Source of the DNA: an uncultured Eubacteriales bacterium
Lineage (GTDB): Bacteria; Bacillota; Clostridia; Lachnospirales; Lachnospiraceae
DNA length: 8,956 nucleotides
Assembly: GCA_900313765.1 (NCBI GenBank)
Contig: OMSN01000104.1
Coordinates: forward strand, 1-8,956
Direction of reading: 5' to 3'
Position numbers and translations under genes: made by a program. Positions 1 to 6,437 of this stretch are shown here, piece by piece (within the stretch, counting starts at the first letter, position 1; each line of letters opens with the position of its first letter). The notes below the pieces were generated by a model. The model did not search any database. It saw only the letters and a program-made list of their open reading frames with translations, and was not told the DNA's origin.

Positions 1-1209
1 CTGCTCGGCCGTATGGTGGAGCCGGAGAGAATGTTCTCCTTCCGCGTCGTATGGCAGGATGACAAGGGGTTTGCACATACTCAGAACGGATATCGCTGTC
101 AGTTCAACGGAGCGATCGGACCGTACAAGGGCGGCCTTCGTTTCCAGAAGAACGTGAACCCGAGCGTCATGAAGTTCCTCGCTTTTGAGCAGACATTCAA
201 GAACAGCCTGACCGGTCTGTCCATGGGCGGCGGCAAGGGCGGAGCGGATTTCGATCCCACCGGCAAGAGTGATGATGAGATCATGCGCTTCTGCCAGTCT
301 TTCATGCAGGCACTGTACCGTTATATCGGTCCGGACACGGATGTCCCCGCAGGAGACATGGGTGTCGGCGGAAGAGAGATCGGATACATGTTCGGTGAGT
401 ACCGCAGGCTGAAGGGCAACTTTGAGAATGGGACCTTTACCGGAAAGGGATTCTCTTATGGCGGCAGCCTGATCCGTCCGGAGGCAACCGGATACGGTTC
501 CGTGTACTATCTGGAGAATGTACTGAAACATGACGGAGAGCAGCTGGCCGGCAAGACCATCGCATGCGCAGGCTTCGGCAACGTAACCTGGGGCATCTGC
601 AAGAAGGCGACGGAGCTGGGAGCGAAGGTCGTCACACTGTCCGGACCGGATGGATATGTCTATGATCCGGACGGAGTCAACACACCGGAGAAGATCGACT
701 ATCTGGTCGAGATGAGAAACTCCGGACGCAACAAGGTACAGGATTACGCGGACAAGTTCGGAGTTGAGTTCCATGCTGGCGAGAAGCCGTGGGGCGTGAA
801 GGCGGATATCATCATGCCGTCCGCAATGCAGAACGATGTCCATATGGACAGCGCCGAGAAGATCGTCGCCAACAAGATCCGCTATTACATCGAGGTCGCA
901 AATATGCCGACCACCAATGATGCACTCCGCTATCTGATGGATCAGCCGGATATGATCGTTGCTCCGTCCAAGGCAGTCAATGCCGGCGGCGTCGCAACCA
1001 GCGGACTGGAGATGAGCCAGAACAGCGAGCGTCTCTTCTGGACAGCAGAGGAAGTTGACAGACAGCTGCACCGCATCATGGATACCATCTATGAGAACAG
1101 CGTACAGGCTGCAGAGCGCAACGGACTGGGATACAACCTGGTGGCAGGCGCCAACATCGCAGGCTTCGAGAGAGTCGCGGACGCCATGATGGCACAGGGA
1201 CTGTTCTGA
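1..1209 (+). CDS. gdhA: NAD-type glutamate dehydrogenase, 5' partial
   Basis: Hexameric-type glutamate dehydrogenase, interconverting glutamate and 2-oxoglutarate plus ammonium in the cytoplasm. The frame is open from base 1, so the gene starts outside the window; 402 residues are present. The family is about 450 aa long, and the offset to C. symbiosum GDH is 46 residues. Counting from the first codon, the catalytic and substrate residues are in place: K43, K67 and K79 (in GGGKGG), D119 (in PAGDMGVGG) and S334 (in GGVATSGLEMSQN). The Rossmann motif GFGNV is at 191-195 and SGPDG at 214-218. F192, P216 and D217 correspond to F238, P262 and D263 of the C. symbiosum enzyme, positions known to favour NAD over NADP, so NAD dependence and a catabolic glutamate-fermenting role are inferred. 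The C-terminus (ANIAGFERVADAMMAQGLF) is intact. A terminator follows, so it is not co-transcribed with the next gene. Family certain; cofactor likely. Confidence 0.96.
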   Translation: MLGRMVEPERMFSFRVVWQDDKGFAHTQNGYRCQFNGAIGPYKGGLRFQKNVNPSVMKFLAFEQTFKNSLTGLSMGGGKGGADFDPTGKSDDEIMRFCQSFMQALYRYIGPDTDVPAGDMGVGGREIGYMFGEYRRLKGNFENGTFTGKGFSYGGSLIRPEATGYGSVYYLENVLKHDGEQLAGKTIACAGFGNVTWGICKKATELGAKVVTLSGPDGYVYDPDGVNTPEKIDYLVEMRNSGRNKVQDYADKFGVEFHAGEKPWGVKADIIMPSAMQNDVHMDSAEKIVANKIRYYIEVANMPTTNDALRYLMDQPDMIVAPSKAVNAGGVATSGLEMSQNSERLFWTAEEVDRQLHRIMDTIYENSVQAAERNGLGYNLVAGANIAGFERVADAMMAQGLF

Positions 1210-1227
1210 GAAACCATATGAACGGGC

Positions 1228-1275
1228 GACAGGTACCTGTTCACATTGCACGAGTGACAGGCGCTTGTTCACACT
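1228..1275. repeat. Two related 20-bp imperfect palindromic repeats after gdhA
   Basis: Two copies, CGACAGGTACCTGTTCACAT (1228-1247) and TGACAGGCGCTTGTTCACAC (1256-1275), agree at 15 of 20 positions and are separated by 8 bases. The first contains the perfect 12-bp palindrome ACAGGTACCTGT (1229-1240). A further partial match (GTACCTGTTTCA) lies near 1405. They sit between the gdhA stop codon and its terminator, in the mRNA 3' end. They may be an intergenic repeat family or a protein-binding site; I do not recognise a named element. Confidence 0.45.
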
Positions 1276-1286
1276 TAAATAACAGC

Positions 1287-1328
1287 AAAACAGGGTTTTT
1301 GACCTCAAGGTTGAAGACCCTGTTTTTT
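1287..1328 (+). terminator. Intrinsic terminator of gdhA
   Basis: A perfect 10-bp stem pairs AAAACAGGGT (1287-1296) with ACCCTGTTTT (1317-1326). The arms enclose a 20-base loop that can form a small inner hairpin (ACC/GGT), and the T run continues to 1328. It lies 78 nt after the gdhA stop codon. The A run on the 5' side is short, so it mainly serves the + strand. Confidence 0.85.
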
Positions 1329-1429
1329 GTAATACTATACTGGCCGGGATCTCAGGCGGTTCCTGCAGCATCGATTTTTTCAGAGTTATTGAGAATGTCG
1401 GGAAGTACCTGTTTCAGCAACATGAATAT

Positions 1430-1446
1430 GTATGCAAACAGCATAC
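1430..1446. promoter_or_regulatory. 17-bp dyad, candidate operator (copy 1)
   Basis: GTATGC (1430-1435), five bases (AAACA), then GCATAC (1441-1446): perfect 6-bp half-sites. It abuts the putative -35 box at 1447 and is centred about 42 bases before the expected transcription start of the HTH-kinase operon. The same half-sites with the same 5-base spacing recur at 3758-3774. An XRE protein is encoded 50 bp downstream, so autoregulation at this site is a reasonable inference, unproven from sequence alone. Confidence 0.45.
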
Positions 1447-1473
1447 TTGCGTTTTCCTTTATTATGCTATATT
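1447..1473 (+). promoter_or_regulatory. Putative promoter of HTH-kinase operon
   Basis: Weak -35 TTGCGT (1447-1452), 15-base spacer, -10 TATATT (1468-1473). An alternative -10 is TATGCT at 1464-1469. The area is AT-rich and is followed closely by a purine-rich RBS (AAGGGGG, 1482-1488) and the ATG at 1496, leaving a very short leader. The short spacer and weak -35 suit a regulated promoter, but the call rests on consensus reading only. Confidence 0.4.
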
Positions 1474-1495
1474 GATATGAAAAGGGGGACCTGCT

Positions 1496-1936
1496 ATGGC
1501 TGAAAAGGTTAATACCAGCACTTTGATGAAGCGCCTGTTCAAGACCAAACATCTGGATGCATTTCTAGAGCAAAATGAGCATAATATGCAGACGGCGGAA
1601 TTTGATCAGATGATCAGGAGCCTGTGTGAAGAGAGGGGACTTGTCCCGGAACAGGTAATCCTGCGTGCCGAGATCGACCGGACTTACGGGCATCAGCTGT
1701 TCAGCGGCATCCGGCGTCCTTCCAGGGACAAAGTGATCCAGCTGGCGCTGGGAATGGAACTGGGAGTGGAGGAGACACAGAAACTCCTTCGTTCAGCCGG
1801 CAAGAGCGAACTCTATCCGCGTCTGAAAAGAGAGGCGGTCATACTCTATTGTCTCAGAAAAGGAGCCTCTGTCCTGGATACGCAGGAACTGCTGTCCAGG
1901 TATGGGTTTTCGCTGCTGGGGAGCCTGAGAAACTAA
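1496..1936 (+). CDS. XRE-family helix-turn-helix regulator
   Basis: Small (146 aa) cytoplasmic protein with no signal peptide or membrane segment. Residues about 36-102 read as a Cro/CI-type five-helix fold. Helix 1 is FDQMIRSLCEERG, followed by a turn and PEQVILRAEI (about 51-60). The recognition segment is RTYGHQLFSGIRRPSRDK (about 62-79), then VIQLALGMELGVEETQKLLRSAG, the usual 'GVEETQKLLRSAG' ending of this domain. Residues 103-146 form a helical tail (LKREAVILYCLRKG...LLSRYGFSLLG) common in HTH proteins paired with Firmicutes Ser/Thr kinases. The ATG was chosen because AAGGGGG lies 7-8 bases upstream. The kinase gene starts 12 nt after the stop codon, so the two form an operon, and the HTH protein is the likely partner or substrate of the kinase. 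DNA binding is well supported by the fold; the target (perhaps the dyads at 1430 and 3758) is inferred. Confidence 0.82.
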   Translation: MAEKVNTSTLMKRLFKTKHLDAFLEQNEHNMQTAEFDQMIRSLCEERGLVPEQVILRAEIDRTYGHQLFSGIRRPSRDKVIQLALGMELGVEETQKLLRSAGKSELYPRLKREAVILYCLRKGASVLDTQELLSRYGFSLLGSLRN

Positions 1937-1940
1937 GGAG
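1934..1940 (+). promoter_or_regulatory. RBS of kinase gene overlapping the HTH stop codon
   Basis: TAAGGAG contains both the TAA stop of the HTH gene (1934-1936) and the Shine-Dalgarno AAGGAG (1935-1940), 8 bases before the kinase ATG at 1949. This supports the kinase start and suggests coupled translation of regulator and kinase. Confidence 0.75.
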
Positions 1941-1948
1941 ACATTGGA

Positions 1949-3673
1949 ATGCTGGAAGGAACAGACATCGAATTCACGACGCAGCTGCCTGATGAAAATG
2001 AATACCCCGCTCCGCTTGTGGCCAAGTGTGAACTGCTGGAATGCTTCAGCGAACAGGACGATACCAGGACACTGCTGGCAAAGGACAGGGATAACGACAG
2101 GCTGTACGTTGTGAAATGCCATCTTGCGACAGGCCCGTTCTATAATCGGACAGAACCCGAATCTCTCCGGAAACTGAGTGAGTCACCATTTCCCAGGTTT
2201 GTGGCAGAATACCGGAATGAGTACATGAGGTGTGTTCTTCGGGAGTATGTGGAAGGTGAAACTCTGGAAGAACTCGCAAAACATACACAATTCAGCGAAG
2301 AAGACGTGATCCGGACAGGCATACAGCTGTGTGATGAGCTGAAGATTCTTCACAGTCTTACGCCGCCCGTTATCCATCGCGATATCAAACCGCAGAATGT
2401 GATCATCCGTCCGGATGGATACGCTGTGCTGATCGATTTCGGAATCTCCCGTGTTATCACGGATCATGATACGGATATGGATACAGTTCCGTTCGGAACA
2501 CAGGGCTTCGCCCCGCCTGAGCAGTACGGTTTTGCCCAGACCGACGCACGATCAGACCTGTATTCTCTGGGAATACTGCTGTCCTGGATGCTCACCGGCA
2601 AGGCTGCTCCTTTGGAGAACGCGGATACACCTCTCAAAAAAGCCCTGGTCCGGTGTACTTCATTTGACCCCAGAGAACGGTATGAGAGTGCAGCCCAGTT
2701 CAAAAAAGCACTCGGACAGAAACAATCCGGCGGACGCAGAAGTAAAGGCATCCTGTGGGGACTGCTGGCAGCAGGGGTCTTCTGCGCCGCTGTTGTCTGT
2801 GCGGTGCTTCTCCCGAAGATGAGCAGGAAGAAAGTTACTTTTTCAGATCCGCTTCTGGAAAGCGCTGTGCGGCTGAACCTGGGACTGGAAGAAGGGGATA
2901 AACTGACCGAGGATATGCTGTCTTCCGTAACTGCGGTCTATATAGTGGCGGACAAGGCTTATCCGGATCCGGACAGTTTTTATCCGGCAATCAATCAGTG
3001 GTACGCCGACGGCAGGAGTACCCGGGGAAGCCTTCGAACACTGGAAGAACTGGCGCCGATGACTGGCCTGGAACAGGTCTGCATCGTTGCGCAGGAGCTG
3101 GAAGACATCTCCGCCCTTGCATCTATGAAGCAGCTGAACAAGGTTGAGTTCAAGCACAACTATATTGCTGACATCTCCGTGCTGTCAGGCATGGACCGGC
3201 TGACTTCGGTTGGGATCAATGACAACCCCGTGACGGATATCTCGCCTCTTGCAGACTGTCCGAACCTCGCATTCCTGGATCTGTGCGGCGTGAGGGCGTA
3301 CGATCCGCAGGCAATAGAAAACCTGGGCAATTTTGATTATCTGGATCTGTCCAATCCGACGCAGAGTTACGATTACCTTGGCGGGAAGAGTATCCTGTCA
3401 CTTCACCTTGCCTGGACAGGCCTGAGCGATCTGCATGTGCTGGACGATGTTTCCCGTTTGGAAGAACTGGACATTGCGCACACAGCAGTGACGGATCTGG
3501 CTCCGCTTGCCGCCCATACGGGACTGAAGATACTGAATATCGTCGCTGTACCTGCCGATGATCTGAGCGTGCTCCTTCAGCTTCCGCAGCTTCACAGCAT
3601 TACGATCAGCGAAGATCTTCGGCCTCTGGTAAATGAACTCGGAGACGTTTCTTTTTCAGTCAATATCGGGTGA
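1949..3673 (+). CDS. Membrane Ser/Thr protein kinase with extracytoplasmic LRR sensor
   Basis: Hanks-type kinase (574 aa). Residues 25-255 form the kinase domain. The ATP lysine is in VVK (K56), the catalytic loop HRDIKPQN is at 143-150 (D145), the metal-binding DFG is at 163-165, the P+1 loop APPEQ is at 188-192, and SDLYSLG is at 202-208. The activation loop carries several Thr (171, 175, 179, 184) that could be autophosphorylated. The glycine-rich loop is degenerate: residues 30-56 have no GxGxxG. Residues 267-289 are one hydrophobic helix. Residues 291-574 lie outside if the kinase is cytosolic. From about 362 to 555 they hold internalin-like leucine-rich repeats of 20-23 aa (for example ISVLSGMDRLTSVGINDNPVTD and ISPLADCPNLAFLDL). 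Positive charges flank the helix on both sides, so charge alone does not settle topology. The architecture suggests a receptor kinase sensing a protein or cell-wall ligand; the ligand is unknown. The preceding XRE protein is the natural candidate substrate. Confidence 0.93.
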   Translation: MLEGTDIEFTTQLPDENEYPAPLVAKCELLECFSEQDDTRTLLAKDRDNDRLYVVKCHLATGPFYNRTEPESLRKLSESPFPRFVAEYRNEYMRCVLREYVEGETLEELAKHTQFSEEDVIRTGIQLCDELKILHSLTPPVIHRDIKPQNVIIRPDGYAVLIDFGISRVITDHDTDMDTVPFGTQGFAPPEQYGFAQTDARSDLYSLGILLSWMLTGKAAPLENADTPLKKALVRCTSFDPRERYESAAQFKKALGQKQSGGRRSKGILWGLLAAGVFCAAVVCAVLLPKMSRKKVTFSDPLLESAVRLNLGLEEGDKLTEDMLSSVTAVYIVADKAYPDPDSFYPAINQWYADGRSTRGSLRTLEELAPMTGLEQVCIVAQELEDISALASMKQLNKVEFKHNYIADISVLSGMDRLTSVGINDNPVTDISPLADCPNLAFLDLCGVRAYDPQAIENLGNFDYLDLSNPTQSYDYLGGKSILSLHLAWTGLSDLHVLDDVSRLEELDIAHTAVTDLAPLAAHTGLKILNIVAVPADDLSVLLQLPQLHSITISEDLRPLVNELGDVSFSVNIG

Positions 3674-3744
3674 AGATAACGTGTAATTCCAGTGCGGAAA
3701 ACATACCCTCAAATAAATATTCAGAATAAGAACAAAAATATCAG

Positions 3745-3791
3745 AAAACGCTGAAAAGTATGCAGCCTGCATACCTTTTGGCGTTTTTATT
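3745..3791 (+). terminator. Long hairpin terminator of HTH-kinase operon
   Basis: Nested stem: AAAACGC (3745-3751) pairs with GCGTTTT (3781-3787), AAAA (3754-3757) with TTTT (3776-3779), and GTATGCA (3758-3764) with TGCATAC (3768-3774), leaving a GCC loop and small bulges. A T-rich tail follows. It lies 71 nt after the kinase stop codon; the bases between are AT-rich with nothing recognisable. The A run on the 5' side could let it act on the other strand as well, but no - strand gene faces it. Confidence 0.85.
3758..3774. promoter_or_regulatory. 17-bp dyad, candidate operator (copy 2)
   Basis: GTATGC (3758-3763), five bases (AGCCT), then GCATAC (3769-3774): the same half-sites and spacing as at 1430-1446. 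This copy forms the top of the operon terminator and lies about 40 bp upstream of the -10 box proposed for the surface-protein gene, so it could be a protein-binding site for that promoter as well as part of a hairpin. The double role is an inference. Confidence 0.35.
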
Positions 3792-3818
3792 TTGTTATCA
3801 TGTGCCTAATTATATACA
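3791..3818 (+). promoter_or_regulatory. Putative promoter of surface-protein gene
   Basis: Candidate -35 TTTGTT (3791-3796), 16-base spacer, -10 TATACA (3813-3818) in an AT-rich stretch (AATTATATACATG). The expected start is near 3825, just before a stable hairpin at 3828. The -35 is weak and overlaps the T tail of the preceding terminator. Consensus reading only. Confidence 0.4.
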
Positions 3819-3827
3819 TGTTTAAAC

Positions 3828-3876
3828 ACATCTCCAGGCGGCCTTGGAACAGCCATGAGAGGCAGACCGGAGATGT
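3828..3876 (+). other. Candidate 5'-leader hairpin of surface-protein mRNA
   Basis: A perfect 8-bp outer stem pairs ACATCTCC (3828-3835) with GGAGATGT (3869-3876). Inside, GCCT (3841-3844) can pair with AGGC (3860-3863) and TGG (3845-3847) with CCA (3853-3855). It begins within a few bases of the predicted transcript start and ends 31 nt before the RBS, so it may protect the mRNA 5' end or bind a regulator. I do not recognise it as a known riboswitch. No T run follows, so it is not a terminator. Confidence 0.45.
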
Positions 3877-3907
3877 ACATTTTCACTGCCAGACAGATCA
3901 GATATAC

Positions 3908-3913
3908 AGGAGG
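3908..3913 (+). promoter_or_regulatory. Strong RBS selecting the surface-protein start
   Basis: A full AGGAGG lies 8 bases before the ATG at 3922. A second in-frame ATG follows immediately at 3925 (11 bases away); the first has the better spacing. Such a strong site suggests high expression. Confidence 0.8.
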
Positions 3914-3921
3914 ACAATCAG

Positions 3922-6075
3922 ATGATGCATATCAGATCCAGACGTATCCTTGCTGCCGTATCCGCGGCAGCGCTTCTGTTCACCTCTGTGCCCACAGGCG
4001 CTCTTGCGGGCGAGACAGAATATGACGAGGCTCTGCTTGTCATGCAGGAGGAAGAGGTACCGGAAGAAAGTGCTGAACTGCAGGAGACAGATATCCCTGG
4101 AAGCCCTGAAGAGAGTGCTGACCTGCAGGAGACAGATATCCCCGGAAGCCCTGAAGAGAGTGCCGGAGAGGTGGATGTTTCCCTGCCGGAGGGGGATGAA
4201 CTGTCTTCAGATGATCAGGAAGTCGTCGAGATAGAAGATCTTCTTGTTAATGAAGAAGCGGAAGATCCGGAGATTATGGTCGTCGAAGACGGAATTCCGG
4301 AGGAGAATGAAGAACAGATCCTTTCGGATGAGGAGGAAATCCTCGAGGCTGCGGATGGGGCGATGACAGACCCGATCGAAGGATATGATCCCGGACTTCC
4401 TGCCTATTTCAGGGAGTTGGAGGAATATTGGCTCACAATCCCATTCCCGGAAGGATACGAGGGGTGGATGGTGGTAAAGATCTCCGGAGAGACAGGCGAT
4501 GGAATGGAATCCATCTACGAAGAAACGGATCAAATAGTTGATGACATGGTTATAAATATCGATACACGGGGATACCAGTTTATCGATGTGGAGATCTGGT
4601 TTTGTGAAGCTGGCTGCGAGGATCAGTATTTCTGTGAGAAGCATATTCCTGTACTGAGCGATCCCAGCAACCTGGTGAAGCTGACTGTCGCCGGCGGGGC
4701 TGATGAGACATTGACTGTACCGATCAACCAGGGTTTTGACGTGACACTGACTGCAGAGCAGCCGATCCAGGCGGTCTGCGTCGATGCCGGAGACCACTGG
4801 TGGTATGACGACAGGGGCAGAGTCTTCGGACCGGACAATCGGATGGATGCGAGATTTGATAACGGAAACCTTGTCATGCACGATTCAAGCGGCGGTTATG
4901 GCGGATCCGGAACCTACCGCTTCTATGCGCAGGTACAGCTTGAAGGCAGCGATGAGTGGATCACCTCCAATGTGATCCGGATTACAGCAGAACAATATGG
5001 CGAGGTTGGACCTTTTGATTTCACCCTGAATACTTCAACAGTCGTGCGGGGAGAGTTCGCGGAGGTCACCTACGATAATGCGGATAATGCGGATAGCTAC
5101 TGGGTGGATATTGATAAATGGAACGGGTCTGACTGGAAAAGGTTTGACAGTCGTGCGCACAAAGATAAAGCCGGAACCGCATATATTGCGACCATCGATA
5201 TGGAGCCCGGTCAGTATCTCCTGAGAGCGGAGGCAGGCGGTATTGCCGGGTATCAGGGGCACAGTTCAGATAACGAACGTGAATTGACAGTTCAAGACTC
5301 TGAGATAGCAGAGGACATAGTATACCTGGATGTAAACAAGAAAGATCTGCAGACGGGAGAAAACTGTTATTACTCCGTCTTTGCTCCCGGTGCATCCCGT
5401 GTCGAACTATTCTTTGACTATGAGAACAATGAATGGTGGCGCGATGGTGCAGATGATGACTCCATGGCGCGCAGTATGAACTACAGAAACTCCGGCACCT
5501 ATAAGATGGTGGCCAGGGCTTATTATTCTGATAATGAAGATGACTGGAGAGAATCTGACCCGGTTGATATAAGCGTGAATGCTCCGAACGGACCGCTGGA
5601 TGTGGAATTCCCGGATCTTCCCCGATTCCTGACCTATGGTGAGGACGGTCTTGACTTTATTTTCAACAGACCGGCGAATGCGGAAGGCATGGAAGTGAAT
5701 GTCTGGTATGATCCGGTAGGAGGAGACGGCGGAGTCTCTCTGCTTGGGATCAATACGAATGATGATCCTTCGATCGGGGATGCGATCCATGCAGTCATCA
5801 GTAAGGATGAGGTGGCGCAGGCCGGAGAAGGAAACCAGGTCAAGGTTGAAATGAAGGCCTGGGCAGTGGGATATGAGGAAAACCGCCGGGAATGGGTGAT
5901 CCCGCTCCTGAAGCATGCCGATAAAGGAATTGTCGGCATCACCGTGAGTTCGGACAGCGCTCCGGTCAATCAGAATGTGCGGATCAAGGTCTTTCCGAAA
6001 CAGGAAGGAAAGAAGATAGCGGCTGTCCGTTTCTTCGATGGCAACGGTTTCTGGGAACGATATATGCAGAAGTAA
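3922..6075 (+). CDS. Large repetitive secreted protein, N-terminal part, frameshifted
   Basis: The frame codes for 717 aa. Residues 1-29 are a signal peptide: RSRR, then the hydrophobic stretch ILAAVSAAALLF, with cleavage likely after ALA29; there is no lipobox. Residues 30-150 are a very acidic Glu/Asp-rich linker with a 15-aa tandem repeat. Then come modules that recur downstream: D0 (about 156-249), A1 (250-361), B1 (362-465), C1 (466-555), D1 (556-668) and a cut A2 (671-710). All look beta-rich and Ig-like (for example NSGTYKMVARAYYS in C, EPGQYLLRAEAGG in B), with many conserved Trp (YWVDI in B, WWRDG in C). I do not recognise the family. The last residues (RYMQK) come from a wrong frame created by a 97-nt deletion, so the product lacks all later modules and any C-terminal cell-wall anchor. 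It would be secreted but probably released. The function is unknown; adhesin or matrix-like surface protein is a guess from architecture. Confidence 0.85.
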   Translation: MMHIRSRRILAAVSAAALLFTSVPTGALAGETEYDEALLVMQEEEVPEESAELQETDIPGSPEESADLQETDIPGSPEESAGEVDVSLPEGDELSSDDQEVVEIEDLLVNEEAEDPEIMVVEDGIPEENEEQILSDEEEILEAADGAMTDPIEGYDPGLPAYFRELEEYWLTIPFPEGYEGWMVVKISGETGDGMESIYEETDQIVDDMVINIDTRGYQFIDVEIWFCEAGCEDQYFCEKHIPVLSDPSNLVKLTVAGGADETLTVPINQGFDVTLTAEQPIQAVCVDAGDHWWYDDRGRVFGPDNRMDARFDNGNLVMHDSSGGYGGSGTYRFYAQVQLEGSDEWITSNVIRITAEQYGEVGPFDFTLNTSTVVRGEFAEVTYDNADNADSYWVDIDKWNGSDWKRFDSRAHKDKAGTAYIATIDMEPGQYLLRAEAGGIAGYQGHSSDNERELTVQDSEIAEDIVYLDVNKKDLQTGENCYYSVFAPGASRVELFFDYENNEWWRDGADDDSMARSMNYRNSGTYKMVARAYYSDNEDDWRESDPVDISVNAPNGPLDVEFPDLPRFLTYGEDGLDFIFNRPANAEGMEVNVWYDPVGGDGGVSLLGINTNDDPSIGDAIHAVISKDEVAQAGEGNQVKVEMKAWAVGYEENRREWVIPLLKHADKGIVGITVSSDSAPVNQNVRIKVFPKQEGKKIAAVRFFDGNGFWERYMQK
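4060..4164 (+). repeat. 45-bp tandem repeat coding acidic 15-aa units
   Basis: Two nearly identical 45-bp units (4060-4104 and 4105-4149) plus a 15-bp partial third (4150-4164). They encode PEESAELQETDIPGS, PEESADLQETDIPGS and PEESA. Being in frame, copy-number changes would lengthen or shorten the acidic linker without breaking the gene. Confidence 0.9.
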
Positions 6076-6437
6076 TGCTTGATGATGGACCAGTCTGGTA
6101 TACCACTGAGCCTGTAGTGGTCACGGTTAATCAGACAGGGAATGTCGGAGAATTTGCATTCAGCCTGGATACGCCCACAGTAGCACGCGGCGGGATAGCG
6201 AAGGTTACTTACGGCGAGTCTCAGTACGCAGATCATTACTGGGTGGATATTGAGAGGATAAATGGATCTGACCGGGAAGGATACGGCAGCTGGGCACATA
6301 CAGATACATATGGAACAGCATACATTGCAACCGCGGAGTTTGAGCCCGGGACATATGAGGTCAGAGCGAAAGCAAGCGGTGTCGGTTATGAAGGGCGTGA
6401 CGCGGATGATGGTCCGGTTATTCTGATCATCACAGAT
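5382..6437 (+). repeat. Long direct repeat, copy 1 (modules C1-D1-A2-B2)
   Basis: Matches 6521-7673 at about 90% nucleotide identity by eye. The offset is 1139 bases before the deletion scar and 1236 bases (412 codons) after it. The longest identical run seen is 56 bases (5661-5716 against 6800-6855). Similarity drops sharply at both ends, within C at the start and at the B/C border at the end. Copy 1 lacks 97 bases present in copy 2. Confidence 0.92.
6056..6057 (+). other. 97-nt deletion scar causing frameshift
   Basis: Copy 1 reads TTCTGGGA|ACGATATATG, where copy 2 has 97 extra bases (7196-7292) between the same flanks. The deletion removes 32 codons plus one base of module A (the part matching NGRDITPENDGW...SEGVY), so the frame moves by one and a TAA is met at 6073-6075. 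No long homology flanks the joint. The intact segment in copy 2 and its counterpart in the fourth A module show what is missing. Confidence 0.88.

Noticed and set aside
1218..1475. 85-aa + strand frame after gdhA
   Set aside because: It runs through the gdhA terminator and the operon promoter region, has no RBS and no protein-like pattern.
2451..2822. 123-aa + strand frame inside the kinase gene
   Set aside because: Overlaps the kinase domain in another frame; the kinase motifs prove which frame is used.
4207..4881. 224-aa - strand frame opposite the acidic linker
   Set aside because: Antisense of Glu/Asp-rich codons gives long stop-free runs by composition; no supporting signals.
5995..6075. 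Programmed -1 ribosomal frameshift to join the two frames of the surface gene
   Set aside because: The direction would be right (-1), but no slippery heptamer is present in the overlap, and 32 codons of module A are physically missing compared with copy 2, which indicates a deletion.
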